Assembly (NCBI GenBank): GCA_031550925.1
Contig: JAVBOE010000017.1
Coordinates: 1-64,000, forward strand
DNA: 64,000 nt
DNA from: JAIRNF01 sp031550925
Lineage (GTDB): Bacteria > Bacteroidota > Bacteroidia > Bacteroidales > UBA932
Reading direction: 5' to 3'
Every line of letters begins with the position of its first letter. Position 1 is the stretch's first letter. Below, one piece after another: positions 1 through 7,958 of the stretch. The notes beneath the pieces are model-generated. The model was not told where the DNA came from. It ran no database searches and saw nothing but the letters and a program-made list of their open reading frames with translations. The position numbers and the translations under genes were made by a program.

Positions 1-945
1 GAACAGCTTTGCTTTTTAGCAAATCCTAAGTACGAAAGCTATTTATACACTACAAAAGCTTCAATTGTGCTAATTAACAAAGATTATGTGTTAAAGCAAC
101 CTGTTGAGTGTACTCTTGTTCGTGTTGAAAATGCTTATGAAGGAATAGCATCTTTGCTTGAACTTTTTCAGAAATCGAAAAAGGATGATAAGAAAGGGCG
201 TTCATGGCGGGCTAAAGTTTCGTGGAGCGCAAAGCTGGGTAAGAACGTGTATGTTGGGGCTTTTGCATATATTGGGAAAAAAGCAAAAATTGGCAACAAC
301 GTAAAAATATACCCCCATGTTTACATTGGAGATGGTGTTACTATTGGTGATGGAACGATTCTGTTTTCTGGTGTAAAAATTTATCACGATTGTGTTGTTG
401 GTGCAGGCTGCATACTGCATGCCGGTGCTGTTCTGGGCTCGGATGGTTTTGGATTTGCTCCGCTGCCCGATGGCGGATATAAGAAAATTCCGCAGCTTGG
501 TAATGTTGTTATCGAAGATGATGTTGAGATTGGAGCAAATACTTGTATCGATAGGGCTACTATGGGCTCTACAATCATCAAAAAAGGTGTCAAGCTTGAT
601 AATTTAATACAGGTTGCACATAACGTATTTATTGACGAAAGCACTGTAATGGCTGCACAGGTTGGAGTTGCAGGTTCTACAAAGGTTGGCAAGTACTGCA
701 TGATTGGTGGTCAGGCTGGCTTTGGAGGTCATAACATTATTGGCGATAGAGTTGTAGCTGCCGCTCAAACAGGTATAATTGGTAACGTAAAAGAGGGGAA
801 AGCGCTTAGAGGATCTCCTGGTATTGATTTAGCGGTTTACCAACGTTCTTATGCAGTATTTAAGAATCTTAACGAGCTGAGGAATGATGTGCTTGAGCTG
901 AAGAAACAAATGGCACAACTAAATGATAATAAGTCAGCTAAATAG
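1..945 (+). CDS. lpxD: UDP-3-O-acylglucosamine N-acyltransferase LpxD (5' partial)
   Basis: The reading frame is open from base 1, so the N-terminus lies outside the window; the GTG at 67 is an internal codon, because the in-frame residues before it (ending TTKASIV) fit the N-terminal uridine-binding domain of LpxD. The remainder is a left-handed beta-helix of hexapeptide repeats (for example IGDGVTIGDGT), followed by a short C-terminal helix ending LKKQMAQLND. LpxD adds the second 3-hydroxyacyl chain to UDP-GlcN in lipid A synthesis, in the cytoplasm, using acyl-ACP. The lpxC/fabZ and lpxA genes follow on the same strand, the usual Bacteroidota lipid A order. A hairpin terminator and a promoter motif separate it from lpxC. 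Confidence 0.95.
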   Translation, partial: EQLCFLANPKYESYLYTTKASIVLINKDYVLKQPVECTLVRVENAYEGIASLLELFQKSKKDDKKGRSWRAKVSWSAKLGKNVYVGAFAYIGKKAKIGNNVKIYPHVYIGDGVTIGDGTILFSGVKIYHDCVVGAGCILHAGAVLGSDGFGFAPLPDGGYKKIPQLGNVVIEDDVEIGANTCIDRATMGSTIIKKGVKLDNLIQVAHNVFIDESTVMAAQVGVAGSTKVGKYCMIGGQAGFGGHNIIGDRVVAAAQTGIIGNVKEGKALRGSPGIDLAVYQRSYAVFKNLNELRNDVLELKKQMAQLNDNKSAK

Positions 946-961
946 AATTAGTTGCATACGT

Positions 962-995
962 AAACAGGCTTCTATCAGAAGCTTGTTTTTTTTTC
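962..995 (+). terminator. Rho-independent terminator after lpxD
   Basis: A 12-bp stem (aaacaggcttct paired with agaagcttgttt, one G-U pair) with a 3-base loop is followed by nine T residues. It lies 16 bases after the lpxD stop. Confidence 0.8.
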
Positions 996-996
996 G

Positions 997-1004
997 TATG
1001 TTTG
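997..1004 (+). promoter_or_regulatory. Candidate -7 box for lpxC/fabZ
   Basis: TATGTTTG matches the Bacteroidota -7 consensus TAnnTTTG and lies 35 bases before the lpxC/fabZ start. No good TTTG is visible at the usual upstream distance, so support is moderate. Confidence 0.4.
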
Positions 1005-1038
1005 TACCCTTAAATTAATCCAATAATCTTGTGATATA

Positions 1039-2439
1039 ATGCAAGTAAAACAGCAAACCTTAAAGCAACCAATAACATTTAAAGGGAAAGGGTTACACAC
1101 AGGCCTGCAGGTTGAAATGACAATTAGCCCTGCTCCTATAGATCACGGAATAAAATTTCAGCGAGTTGATCTGGATGGACAACCAATAATAGATGCCATT
1201 GCCGACTATGTTACCGCAACCTCACGTGGTACAACGTTAGAAAAGAATGGTGTAAAAATTAGTACTCTCGAGCATGTAATGGCAAGTATGTTCGGAATGG
1301 GTATTGATAACGCTTTGATAACGATTAATGCTCCCGAAGCTCCCATTATGGATGGTAGCGCGCGCGCATATGTTGAAGCCATTCGCGAAGTTGGCGTTGA
1401 AGAACAAGATGCCGATAGATGGTATTTCGAAGTTAAAGAAAAGATTGTTTACAAGGACGAAGAAAGCGGAAAAGAAATCGTTGTGCTGCCTGATGATCAT
1501 TTCAGCATTGAAACGATGATAGATTTCAACTCCAAAGTTTTGGGAAATCAGTACGCTCGTCTTTCAAATATTGAAGATTTTGCCGATGAAATCGCACCTT
1601 GCCGCACGTTTGTCTTTTTGCACGAGATAGAGTTCTTGCTTAAAAACAACCTGATTAAGGGCGGCGATCTCGAAAATGCGATCGTAGTTGTTGAAAAAGA
1701 AGTACCCGAAGAAGAGCTTAAGCATCTGGCTGCCTTATTCAATAAGCCTTCTATTAAGATGATACCCGAGGGTGGTTATTTAAATAACTTAAAGCTACGA
1801 TTCCCCAATGAGCCTGCACGCCATAAGCTGCTTGATATGATAGGCGATTTGGGCTTAGTTGGCTACCCGATTAAAGGAAAAATTATTGCCAATAAGCCGG
1901 GACATTTTGTGAATACAGAGCTGGCAAAGGTTATTCGTAAGCTGGCAAAGAAAGCCCTTATGAAACCCGATGCGCCGGAGTACGACCCCAATAAAGAACC
2001 GCTGATTGATATTAACGGAATAAGAAAAATTCTTCCGCACCGTCCACCGTTTTTATTGGTAGATAAGATTATTGCCAGAACGGAAACAAGCGTAATCGGG
2101 GTAAAAAATATAACGATGAACGAACCATTCTTCGTTGGTCATTTTCCCGAAGAGCCTGTAATGCCTGGTGTGCTTATCATTGAAGCGATGGCGCAGGTTG
2201 GCGGACTATTGGCATTGGCAAATGTTCCAGACCCCGAAAACTATTCAACCTACTTTGTAAAGATAGATAAGGTGCGCTTTAAACGTAAAGTAGTACCGGG
2301 AGATACGCTTATTTTTAAGCTAGAGCTTACAGAGCCAATTCGTAGAGGTATGGTTATGATGGCTGGTAAAGCATATGTGGGAGATGCGTTAGCTACAGAA
2401 GCAGAGCTAATGGCTCAGATAATTAAAAACAAACAATAA
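1039..2439 (+). CDS. lpxC/fabZ: Bifunctional LpxC deacetylase / FabZ dehydratase
   Basis: A 466-residue fusion. Residues 1 to about 305 are LpxC, the zinc-dependent UDP-3-O-acyl-GlcNAc deacetylase and committed step of lipid A synthesis; the likely zinc ligands H79, H262 and D266 are present (LEHV, ARHKLLDMIGD), and H289 lies in NKPGHFVN. Residues from about 320 to 466 are FabZ, the beta-hydroxyacyl-ACP dehydratase, with the catalytic His in VGHFPEEPVMPG (H368) and Glu in IIEAMAQ (E382). The fusion is typical of Bacteroidota and joins lipid A synthesis to fatty acid elongation, which compete for 3-hydroxyacyl-ACP. lpxA follows after 15 bases, probably on the same transcript. Both halves look intact. 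Confidence 0.97.
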   Translation: MQVKQQTLKQPITFKGKGLHTGLQVEMTISPAPIDHGIKFQRVDLDGQPIIDAIADYVTATSRGTTLEKNGVKISTLEHVMASMFGMGIDNALITINAPEAPIMDGSARAYVEAIREVGVEEQDADRWYFEVKEKIVYKDEESGKEIVVLPDDHFSIETMIDFNSKVLGNQYARLSNIEDFADEIAPCRTFVFLHEIEFLLKNNLIKGGDLENAIVVVEKEVPEEELKHLAALFNKPSIKMIPEGGYLNNLKLRFPNEPARHKLLDMIGDLGLVGYPIKGKIIANKPGHFVNTELAKVIRKLAKKALMKPDAPEYDPNKEPLIDINGIRKILPHRPPFLLVDKIIARTETSVIGVKNITMNEPFFVGHFPEEPVMPGVLIIEAMAQVGGLLALANVPDPENYSTYFVKIDKVRFKRKVVPGDTLIFKLELTEPIRRGMVMMAGKAYVGDALATEAELMAQIIKNKQ

Positions 2440-2454
2440 TTACCATTATTTCAT

Positions 2455-3246
2455 ATGGAGCTTACTCAAATACATCCGGAAGCAAAGCTAGCGGCAGATG
2501 CTGTTGTTGGTCCGTTTACTACCATTGCAAAGAATGTTGAAATAGGCGAGGGTGCTTGGATTGGTCCGAACGTTACCATTATGGAAAACGTTAAGATTGG
2601 CAAGAATGTCAAGATTTTTCCCGGAGCAGTTGTTGGAGCCGAACCTCAAGATCTAAAATTTCAGGGAGAAGAAACCCACGTTATTATAGGCGATAATGTT
2701 ACCATTAGGGAGTGTGTAACCATTAACAGAGGAACAGCTGCCAGCGGAAAGTATAAAACGGTTATTGGTAACAACTGCTTATTAATGTCGTATGTACACA
2801 TTGCTCATGATAGTGTTGTTGGGAATAACGTTGTGTTGGCCAGCTATACAGGAGTTGCAGGAGAATCGGTAATACAAGATTGGGCTATTCTTGGCGGACA
2901 AACTGGTATGCACCAGTTTACACGTATCGGAACACATGCAATGCTATCCGGCGGTTCGTTAGTGGGTAAAGATGTTCCGCCTTATATTATTGCAGGACAC
3001 TTACCGTTGTCGTATGGTGGTGTTAACCGTATCGGTTTACGCCGTAGAGGGTTTACCAACGAGAAGATTAACGAGATACACGATATCTACCGCATAATCT
3101 ATTTTGGCGGGCTTAACATTACCGATGCTTGCGCTAAGATAGAAGCAGAAATGCCTCAATCAGAAGAGCGAGATATTATCTTAGAGTTTATTCGCAGCTC
3201 AAAGCGCGGCATTATAAAAGGCGCAGCAAACTTAGAAGATCTGTAG
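2455..3246 (+). CDS. lpxA: UDP-N-acetylglucosamine acyltransferase LpxA
   Basis: 263 residues, the normal LpxA length. LpxA transfers a 3-hydroxyacyl chain from ACP to the 3-OH of UDP-GlcNAc, the first reaction of lipid A synthesis, in the cytoplasm. The N-terminal two-thirds is a left-handed beta-helix of hexapeptide repeats (VEIGEGAWIGPNVTI). The catalytic His is H118 in VHIAHDS, and the LpxA motif GAEPQDLKFQGE is present at about 61-72. The C-terminal helical domain carries GLRRRGF. It directly follows lpxC/fabZ and is followed by a terminator, so it looks like the last gene of the lipid A unit. Confidence 0.96.
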   Translation: MELTQIHPEAKLAADAVVGPFTTIAKNVEIGEGAWIGPNVTIMENVKIGKNVKIFPGAVVGAEPQDLKFQGEETHVIIGDNVTIRECVTINRGTAASGKYKTVIGNNCLLMSYVHIAHDSVVGNNVVLASYTGVAGESVIQDWAILGGQTGMHQFTRIGTHAMLSGGSLVGKDVPPYIIAGHLPLSYGGVNRIGLRRRGFTNEKINEIHDIYRIIYFGGLNITDACAKIEAEMPQSEERDIILEFIRSSKRGIIKGAANLEDL

Positions 3247-3254
3247 ATGGGATA

Positions 3255-3276
3255 GTATCACGATACAAGTATCACG
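3255..3276. repeat. Dispersed GATAC palindromic repeat, copy 1
   Basis: The core GATACAAGTATC lies at 3262-3273 with a GTATCAC-type flank on both sides. The same CACGATACAAGTATCA core recurs in at least six other gaps of this window. Confidence 0.7.
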
Positions 3277-3289
3277 CGAAATAGTAAAG

Positions 3290-3319
3290 CGAGTAATCTT
3301 TTAAGATTGCTCGTTTTTT
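3290..3319 (+). terminator. Rho-independent terminator after lpxA
   Basis: The stem cgagtaatctt / aagattgctcg contains one G-U pair and is followed by six T residues. Confidence 0.75.
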
Positions 3320-3363
3320 GTTGAAAAGCTGCTATCTTGTACATCTAAACCTAAGCTAAGTAG

Positions 3364-3381
3364 AGATTGGAATTCCAATCT
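3364..3381. repeat. Perfect 18-bp palindrome
   Basis: AGATTGGAATTCCAATCT is its own reverse complement. It lies in a 230-bp gap before the DUF4303 gene. The rest of the gap (3382-3477) contains GC-richer sequence with repeated CGAA and TCGA words but no gene. An operator or a repeat remnant are both possible. Confidence 0.6.
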
Positions 3382-3477
3382 TTGCCGCAACTCGAATTTC
3401 GACCGGTAGATATGGGACTGACGGCGGCGTAGCGTACTCGAAATGTCGGGTTATGCAGGTAATAAAAAAGCAAAAAC

Positions 3478-4083
3478 GTGGAAAAAAGTAAATACGAGTT
3501 CTTAAAAAAGGAGCTTGGCAAGATTGCCGAGCAGCTTTATTTGGAATTTATCGAGGAATATCCCAAAGAGGATATTTGCGGATTTTCGATCTATTCTGAT
3601 GAATCTGCAATGTCGGTTGCTGTCGCAATCAACACTCACAAACATCTGGAGCAGGCTATTAAAGAGGAACCGGACTATGCTTCCGATTTCAAATTTTGGC
3701 CTAACGAATGGGAGCACGATTCTCTTGAATCGAAAGGACTGAATGATTTGAGCGTTATCTTGCAGGAAGCAAGTTTTGCAGCTCCTAAAAAGCAATTCGC
3801 TAAGCATCGGAGTAGGATATTCGGCATTATGGTTGATGTAATGGAAGAGTTGAAGAACAAAAAGTTGTTCGATGAGCTGAGGGACGATTTTGTGTTGATG
3901 TTCGCCGCAACCGATTTTTCCGACTTGGAGATGGAGGCGGGTTTTGCCAAGAGGCTTAATTCAGAAGCCATCGCTCAGGAATTTGAAGCGTGGAAAAAAG
4001 AACAAGAGGATTTCGATGATGAAGACTTGGATGACGACGATATAGATTGGGATGAATTGGATAAGGAGTTGGAGATAGATTAA
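3478..4083 (+). CDS. DUF4303 family protein
   Basis: 201 residues from a GTG start, cytoplasmic, with no signal peptide. The N-terminal two-thirds resembles the DUF4303 family: ICGFSIYSDESAMSVAVAINT near the start, then FKFWPNEWEHDS, and a C-terminal LMFAATDFSD. The last 25 residues are almost all acidic (DDEDLDDDDIDWDELD), probably a disordered tail. The function of DUF4303 is not known to me; such small stand-alone proteins often turn up singly in Bacteroidota genomes. It has its own upstream gap and a terminator well downstream (4267-4291), so it is probably monocistronic. An internal ATG is possible, but the GTG keeps the family's usual N-terminus. Confidence 0.7.
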   Translation: MEKSKYEFLKKELGKIAEQLYLEFIEEYPKEDICGFSIYSDESAMSVAVAINTHKHLEQAIKEEPDYASDFKFWPNEWEHDSLESKGLNDLSVILQEASFAAPKKQFAKHRSRIFGIMVDVMEELKNKKLFDELRDDFVLMFAATDFSDLEMEAGFAKRLNSEAIAQEFEAWKKEQEDFDDEDLDDDDIDWDELDKELEID

Positions 4084-4266
4084 GGCATTATGATGGACGA
4101 AAATCCTTTGCTCGCCCCGATTTGTAATCGGAGTGTTGTAGTTTTGAGGTAATGAACAACTGCTCTTCTTGCTTAACTGCACACCGATTATTAATTGGCG
4201 CAAGTGGGGGGTGCCGCAAATCTAGAGGAAATGTAATTTTTATAGCATCTTTTGGCATATGATAAA

Positions 4267-4291
4267 CGCACCTGTTTGGGTGCGCTTTTTT
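4267..4291 (+). terminator. Rho-independent terminator
   Basis: The stem CGCACC / GGTGCG with a 6-base loop is followed by six T residues, 184 bases after the DUF4303 stop. The preceding gap (4084-4266) holds no gene that I can support. Confidence 0.65.
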
Positions 4292-4332
4292 GTTAAGAAA
4301 ATACTATCTTGTGCTTTTAAATAGAGATTGCT

Positions 4333-5160
4333 ATGAGGATTTCAATTTTCATTATTTTATTTTGTTCCTGCTTCTCTGCTATGGGTTCAATACCCGATGG
4401 ACAGGATGTATTAAAAGAAGGAAAGCTGCTATATCGGTTGGAAAAAGCATCGTGGTACACTACCGATGATTTTTTAGCAAAATATCCCGATAAGCTGGCA
4501 TTGGCGGGCGGGTATGTATCATACGAAGCAGAGGATGGATTTATTAATACCGTATTTTTTGAGCGGGAAAATCCGGAGCGCATACTTATACGCTATCACT
4601 ATACGGCAGACCCTGATAAAAGGATTTTTTTGGCAGATACGCTAAATGTTGAAGCGAGTCAAATGGAAAAAGACCTGATTGCTCTTCGGATAAATACAAT
4701 AGAGCAGCTGAATAATAACTCTGATGAGTTCTTTTCTTATTACTCAAACGCATCATTCAATATAATTCCGTTAATTACACCAACCGAACGAAAGGTATAT
4801 ATACTAACGGGTCCTAAATCAAGTGGGGTTGTATTAATTGGAAATGACTACCTATTAAAATTCAGCTCTGATAATGAGTTTGTCAGCAAAGAAAAAATAC
4901 ACAATACGTTGGTGGTATTAGATGCTGTTTCGTCTGATAATAATTCAATAAAAGTGAGTATGCATTCGCATGTTAAGTCTGAAATTATTGATGCTACAGA
5001 TATCTGTACGCTCTTGCTTTATAGAGATTTTGTAGAGTGGAAAAAGCATTATGTTATCAGCTCAAAATATATTTCTATGTTTGATTTAGAAACAGAAGAG
5101 CTGGTAATTATGACAATGGAAGATTGGGAGAAAAACAATATAGAGAAATCAGAACTGTAA
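4333..5160 (+). CDS. Secreted protein of unknown function
   Basis: 275 residues with a clear N-terminal signal peptide (hydrophobic ISIFIILFCSCFSAMG, cleavage expected near residue 18). I do not recognise the family. The mature part is mixed alpha/beta with many acidic residues and no repeats, further membrane segments or obvious catalytic motif. A stretch around residues 150-175 (RKVYILTGPKSSGVVLIGND) has beta-strand character. It is expected to be periplasmic. It stands alone between two terminators, one shared with the convergent pnp gene. A weak -7-like box (TATCTTG) lies just upstream near 4305. Confidence 0.65.
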   Translation: MRISIFIILFCSCFSAMGSIPDGQDVLKEGKLLYRLEKASWYTTDDFLAKYPDKLALAGGYVSYEAEDGFINTVFFERENPERILIRYHYTADPDKRIFLADTLNVEASQMEKDLIALRINTIEQLNNNSDEFFSYYSNASFNIIPLITPTERKVYILTGPKSSGVVLIGNDYLLKFSSDNEFVSKEKIHNTLVVLDAVSSDNNSIKVSMHSHVKSEIIDATDICTLLLYRDFVEWKKHYVISSKYISMFDLETEELVIMTMEDWEKNNIEKSEL

Positions 5161-5164
5161 ATAA

Positions 5165-5192
5165 AAAAGGGCATTCATTTGAATGCCCTTTT
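5165..5192. terminator. Bidirectional terminator between the secreted gene and pnp
   Basis: A nearly perfect 28-bp inverted repeat, aaaagggcattca / tgaatgccctttt, with A-runs and T-runs on both sides, placed between two convergent genes. Confidence 0.9.
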
Positions 5193-5195
5193 GCT

Positions 5196-7445
5196 TTATT
5201 CTTTATCCCTACGTGGAGGTCTTTTATCGTTACTGCGTCTGTCGTTGCTTCTTCTGTCGTTACTACGCCTGTCGTCTCTTCTGTTGTCATCGCGCGGTGG
5301 ACGAGGTGGACGCTCAGGCTCAACATAACCTTCAGGTTTTGGAAGTAACGCTCTGCGAGATAGGCGAAGTTTACCGGTTTTTTCATCAATCTCCAGCAGC
5401 TTAACTTCTATCTTATCGCCTTCCTTAAGAATGCCCTCTAAAGAGTCAATTCTTGCCCAATCGTACTCCGAAATATGTAGCAACCCATCCTTGCCCGGAA
5501 CAATCTCTACAAAGGCTCCGTAAGGCTGAATTGAGCGAACAGTTCCAAGGAATGTTGCACCTACTTCCGGACCAAATACGATTATCTTTATACGCTCTAA
5601 TGCTTGATTAATTGAATCTTTATTATCTCCAAATACATCTACAAGACCTTTACCATCTCTTTCTGTAATGGTAATGGTTGTACCGGTACTCTTCTGCATT
5701 TCTTGAATAACTTTTCCTCCTGGTCCGATAACAGCACCAATGTTTTCACCCGGAATAATAATTTGTTCAACACGTGGAACATGAGGCTTAAGGTCTGCTC
5801 TTGGCTCGCTCATAGTTTCAAGCATTTTGCCAAGAATATGTAAACGACCTTCGCGAGCTTGTGCCAACGCTTGTGAAAGAACTTCGTAAGAAAGTCCGTC
5901 AACCTTAATGTCCATTTGGGTTGCAGTAATACCATCTTTGGTACCTGTAACCTTAAAGTCCATATCGCCAAGGTGGTCTTCATCACCTAGAATATCCGAT
6001 AATACTGCGAATTTCTTCGTCTTGCTATCGGTAATAAGTCCCATTGCGATACCTGATACAGGCTTTTTAAGCTGAATACCGGCATCCATCAAAGCAAGTG
6101 TGCCTGCGCAAACTGTAGCCATTGATGATGAACCGTTACTCTCTAAAATATCAGATACAACGCGTACAGCATAGGGGTTTTGTTCTCCTATGGGAACCAT
6201 AGGCTTCAACGCGCGGAATGCTAAGTTACCGTGTCCAATCTCACGACGGCTTGTTCCGCGTGATGGTTTTGCTTCTCCTGTGGAGAAAGGAGGGAAGTTA
6301 TAGTGCAAAACAAATTGATGAGAGCCTTGTACAAGTACCTCGTCAATTTCTTTTTCATCCATTTTTGTACCAAGCGTAACGGTAGTGAGCGATTGAGTTT
6401 CGCCACGGGTGAAGATTGCCGAACCGTGTGCTGCAGGTAAGTAATCAACCTCACACCAAATAGGGCGAATATCTTTTGTACCACGACCGTCAAGACGAAT
6501 ACCTTCGTCAAGAATCATGTTACGCATAGCTTCTTTCTCAACATCGTGATAGTAGCGGCTAACAAGTGCTGCTTTGTCGCTGCGGTCTTCTTCCGGAATA
6601 GTTTCCATGAATTCATCCTTCAACGATGCAAACGCATCGCCACGCTCATGCTTTGCAGTGCCTCCCTTAGCAATAGCGTAACATTTGTCGTAGCAGTATG
6701 CGCGAACGTTAGCACGTAGCTCTTCGTCATTCTCCTCATGGCAGTAAGCGCGCTTTTGAGTCTTGCCAACTGCTTCTGCTAGCTCCATCTGCACCTTGCA
6801 ATGCTTCTGAATTTCGGCATGTGCCAGCTTAATGGCTTCCAGCATTTCTGCTTCCGAAACTTCTTTCATCTCACCCTCTACCATCAAAATATTATCGTAG
6901 GTAGCACCTACCATAATGTCTATATCTGCCTGGGCGTTTTGAGTGAATGTAGGATTAACAATAAACTGACCGTTTACACGAGCAACACGTACTTCAGAGA
7001 TCGGTCCGTTAAACGGAATATCCGAAACCGCTAAAGCTGCCGATGCTGCAAGGCCTGCAAGTGCATCGGGCATAATATCTTTATCTGCCGAGATTAGGTT
7101 AACAGTTACAAATACATCGGCATGAAAATCATCCGGAAAAAGCGGACGTAACGCACGGTCGATAAGACGAGATACTAAAATCTCAGAGTCGGTAGGACGT
7201 GCTTCGCGCTTTAAGAATCCGCCCGGGTAGCGACCCGCAGCAGCGTACTTCTCTTTATACTCTACCTGAAGGGGCATAAAGTCCACATCAGGTTTTGCTT
7301 CTGTTGCGGCGGTAACTGCTGCCAGTAGCATAGTATCGCCCATCTTAACAACTACCGCACCATCGGCTTGTTTTGCCAGCTTACCGGTTTCGATTTCAAT
7401 AACGCGTCCGTCGTTAAGTTCAATTGTTTTTTTTACAATATTCAT
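5196..7445 (-). CDS. pnp: Polynucleotide phosphorylase
   Basis: 749 residues. PNPase degrades RNA 3' to 5' by phosphorolysis and can add tails. Domain order: RNase PH 1 (about 10-145), all-alpha linker, RNase PH 2 (about 320-550, with the catalytic aspartates in ILGDEDHLGDMDFKVTG), KH (about 565-615, IGPGGKVI) and S1 (about 630-700, GTVRSIQPYGAFVEI). A low-complexity tail of about 48 residues follows, rich in Arg, Asp and Pro, with three repeats of the type DRRSN; this is probably a disordered RNA-binding extension and is absent from the Escherichia coli protein. It lies downstream of rpsO on the same strand, the classic rpsO-pnp order, with a hairpin between them. Confidence 0.97.
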   Translation of the reverse strand: MNIVKKTIELNDGRVIEIETGKLAKQADGAVVVKMGDTMLLAAVTAATEAKPDVDFMPLQVEYKEKYAAAGRYPGGFLKREARPTDSEILVSRLIDRALRPLFPDDFHADVFVTVNLISADKDIMPDALAGLAASAALAVSDIPFNGPISEVRVARVNGQFIVNPTFTQNAQADIDIMVGATYDNILMVEGEMKEVSEAEMLEAIKLAHAEIQKHCKVQMELAEAVGKTQKRAYCHEENDEELRANVRAYCYDKCYAIAKGGTAKHERGDAFASLKDEFMETIPEEDRSDKAALVSRYYHDVEKEAMRNMILDEGIRLDGRGTKDIRPIWCEVDYLPAAHGSAIFTRGETQSLTTVTLGTKMDEKEIDEVLVQGSHQFVLHYNFPPFSTGEAKPSRGTSRREIGHGNLAFRALKPMVPIGEQNPYAVRVVSDILESNGSSSMATVCAGTLALMDAGIQLKKPVSGIAMGLITDSKTKKFAVLSDILGDEDHLGDMDFKVTGTKDGITATQMDIKVDGLSYEVLSQALAQAREGRLHILGKMLETMSEPRADLKPHVPRVEQIIIPGENIGAVIGPGGKVIQEMQKSTGTTITITERDGKGLVDVFGDNKDSINQALERIKIIVFGPEVGATFLGTVRSIQPYGAFVEIVPGKDGLLHISEYDWARIDSLEGILKEGDKIEVKLLEIDEKTGKLRLSRRALLPKPEGYVEPERPPRPPRDDNRRDDRRSNDRRSNDRRSNDKRPPRRDKE

Positions 7446-7501
7446 ATTTTCTTCGTTTTCTTTTCTTCTTTTACCGCTTGCTACCCTACCGTTAGGATAG
7501 T

Positions 7502-7539
7502 AAAAATAGCAAGAGAGGCAATCGTTTTAATTGCCTCTC
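7502..7539 (-). terminator. Hairpin between rpsO and pnp
   Basis: On the minus strand, GAGAGGCAAT / ATTGCCTCTC with a 7-base loop is followed by a short T-run after the stem. It may end most rpsO transcripts or act as a processing site before pnp. Confidence 0.7.
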
Positions 7540-7547
7540 CTGTCGCT

Positions 7548-7820
7548 TTATTTTCTAAGGTTAAGAGCCTTAACTATCGATCTATATCTTTCAATATCAA
7601 CCTGCTTTAGGTAATCAAGTAACCTGCGGCGTTTACCTACCAATCTTAAAAGCGAGCGTTCGGTGTTGTAATCCTTCTTATGCTCCTTTAAGTGATCGGT
7701 AAGATGGTTGATACGGGTAGAAAATAGGGCGATCTGGCTCTCTGGTGAACCGGTGTCCGTATTAGACTTTCCGTACTCCTTGAAAATTTCTTGCTTTTGT
7801 TCTGATGTAAGATAGTTCAT
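7548..7820 (-). CDS. rpsO: 30S ribosomal protein S15
   Basis: 90 residues, the normal length, and intact. S15 binds the central domain of 16S rRNA early in 30S assembly and contributes to a bridge to the 50S subunit. Diagnostic motifs: TGSPESQIALFSTRINHLTDHLKEH and the C-terminal RRRLLDYLK region. It precedes pnp on the same strand. A -7 box (TACCTTTG on the minus strand) lies 35-42 bases upstream, so the transcript leader is short. In other bacteria S15 represses its own mRNA; nothing here proves that. Confidence 0.97.
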   Translation of the reverse strand: MNYLTSEQKQEIFKEYGKSNTDTGSPESQIALFSTRINHLTDHLKEHKKDYNTERSLLRLVGKRRRLLDYLKQVDIERYRSIVKALNLRK

Positions 7821-7854
7821 AAAAGCAAATAAAATTTTTTAGTTAAACTGCCCG

Positions 7855-7862
7855 CAAAGGTA
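7855..7862 (-). promoter_or_regulatory. -7 box of the rpsO promoter
   Basis: Minus-strand TACCTTTG matches TAnnTTTG, 35 bases before the rpsO start. Confidence 0.55.
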
Positions 7863-7958
7863 ATCTTTTTTTTGTAATCCGTTATTCTATAGTAAGTTTT
7901 TTTCAAGTATGGATATTTCAGTTTAACCTTATAGTTAGTCAGGTTATTTAATAAACTT

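Noticed and set aside
67..69. GTG at 67 as the lpxD start
   Set aside because: The frame is open to base 1 and the upstream residues belong to the LpxD N-terminal domain.
5124..5404. Plus-strand frames over the pnp 3' end
   Set aside because: They arise from the repetitive codons of the PNPase tail on the other strand.
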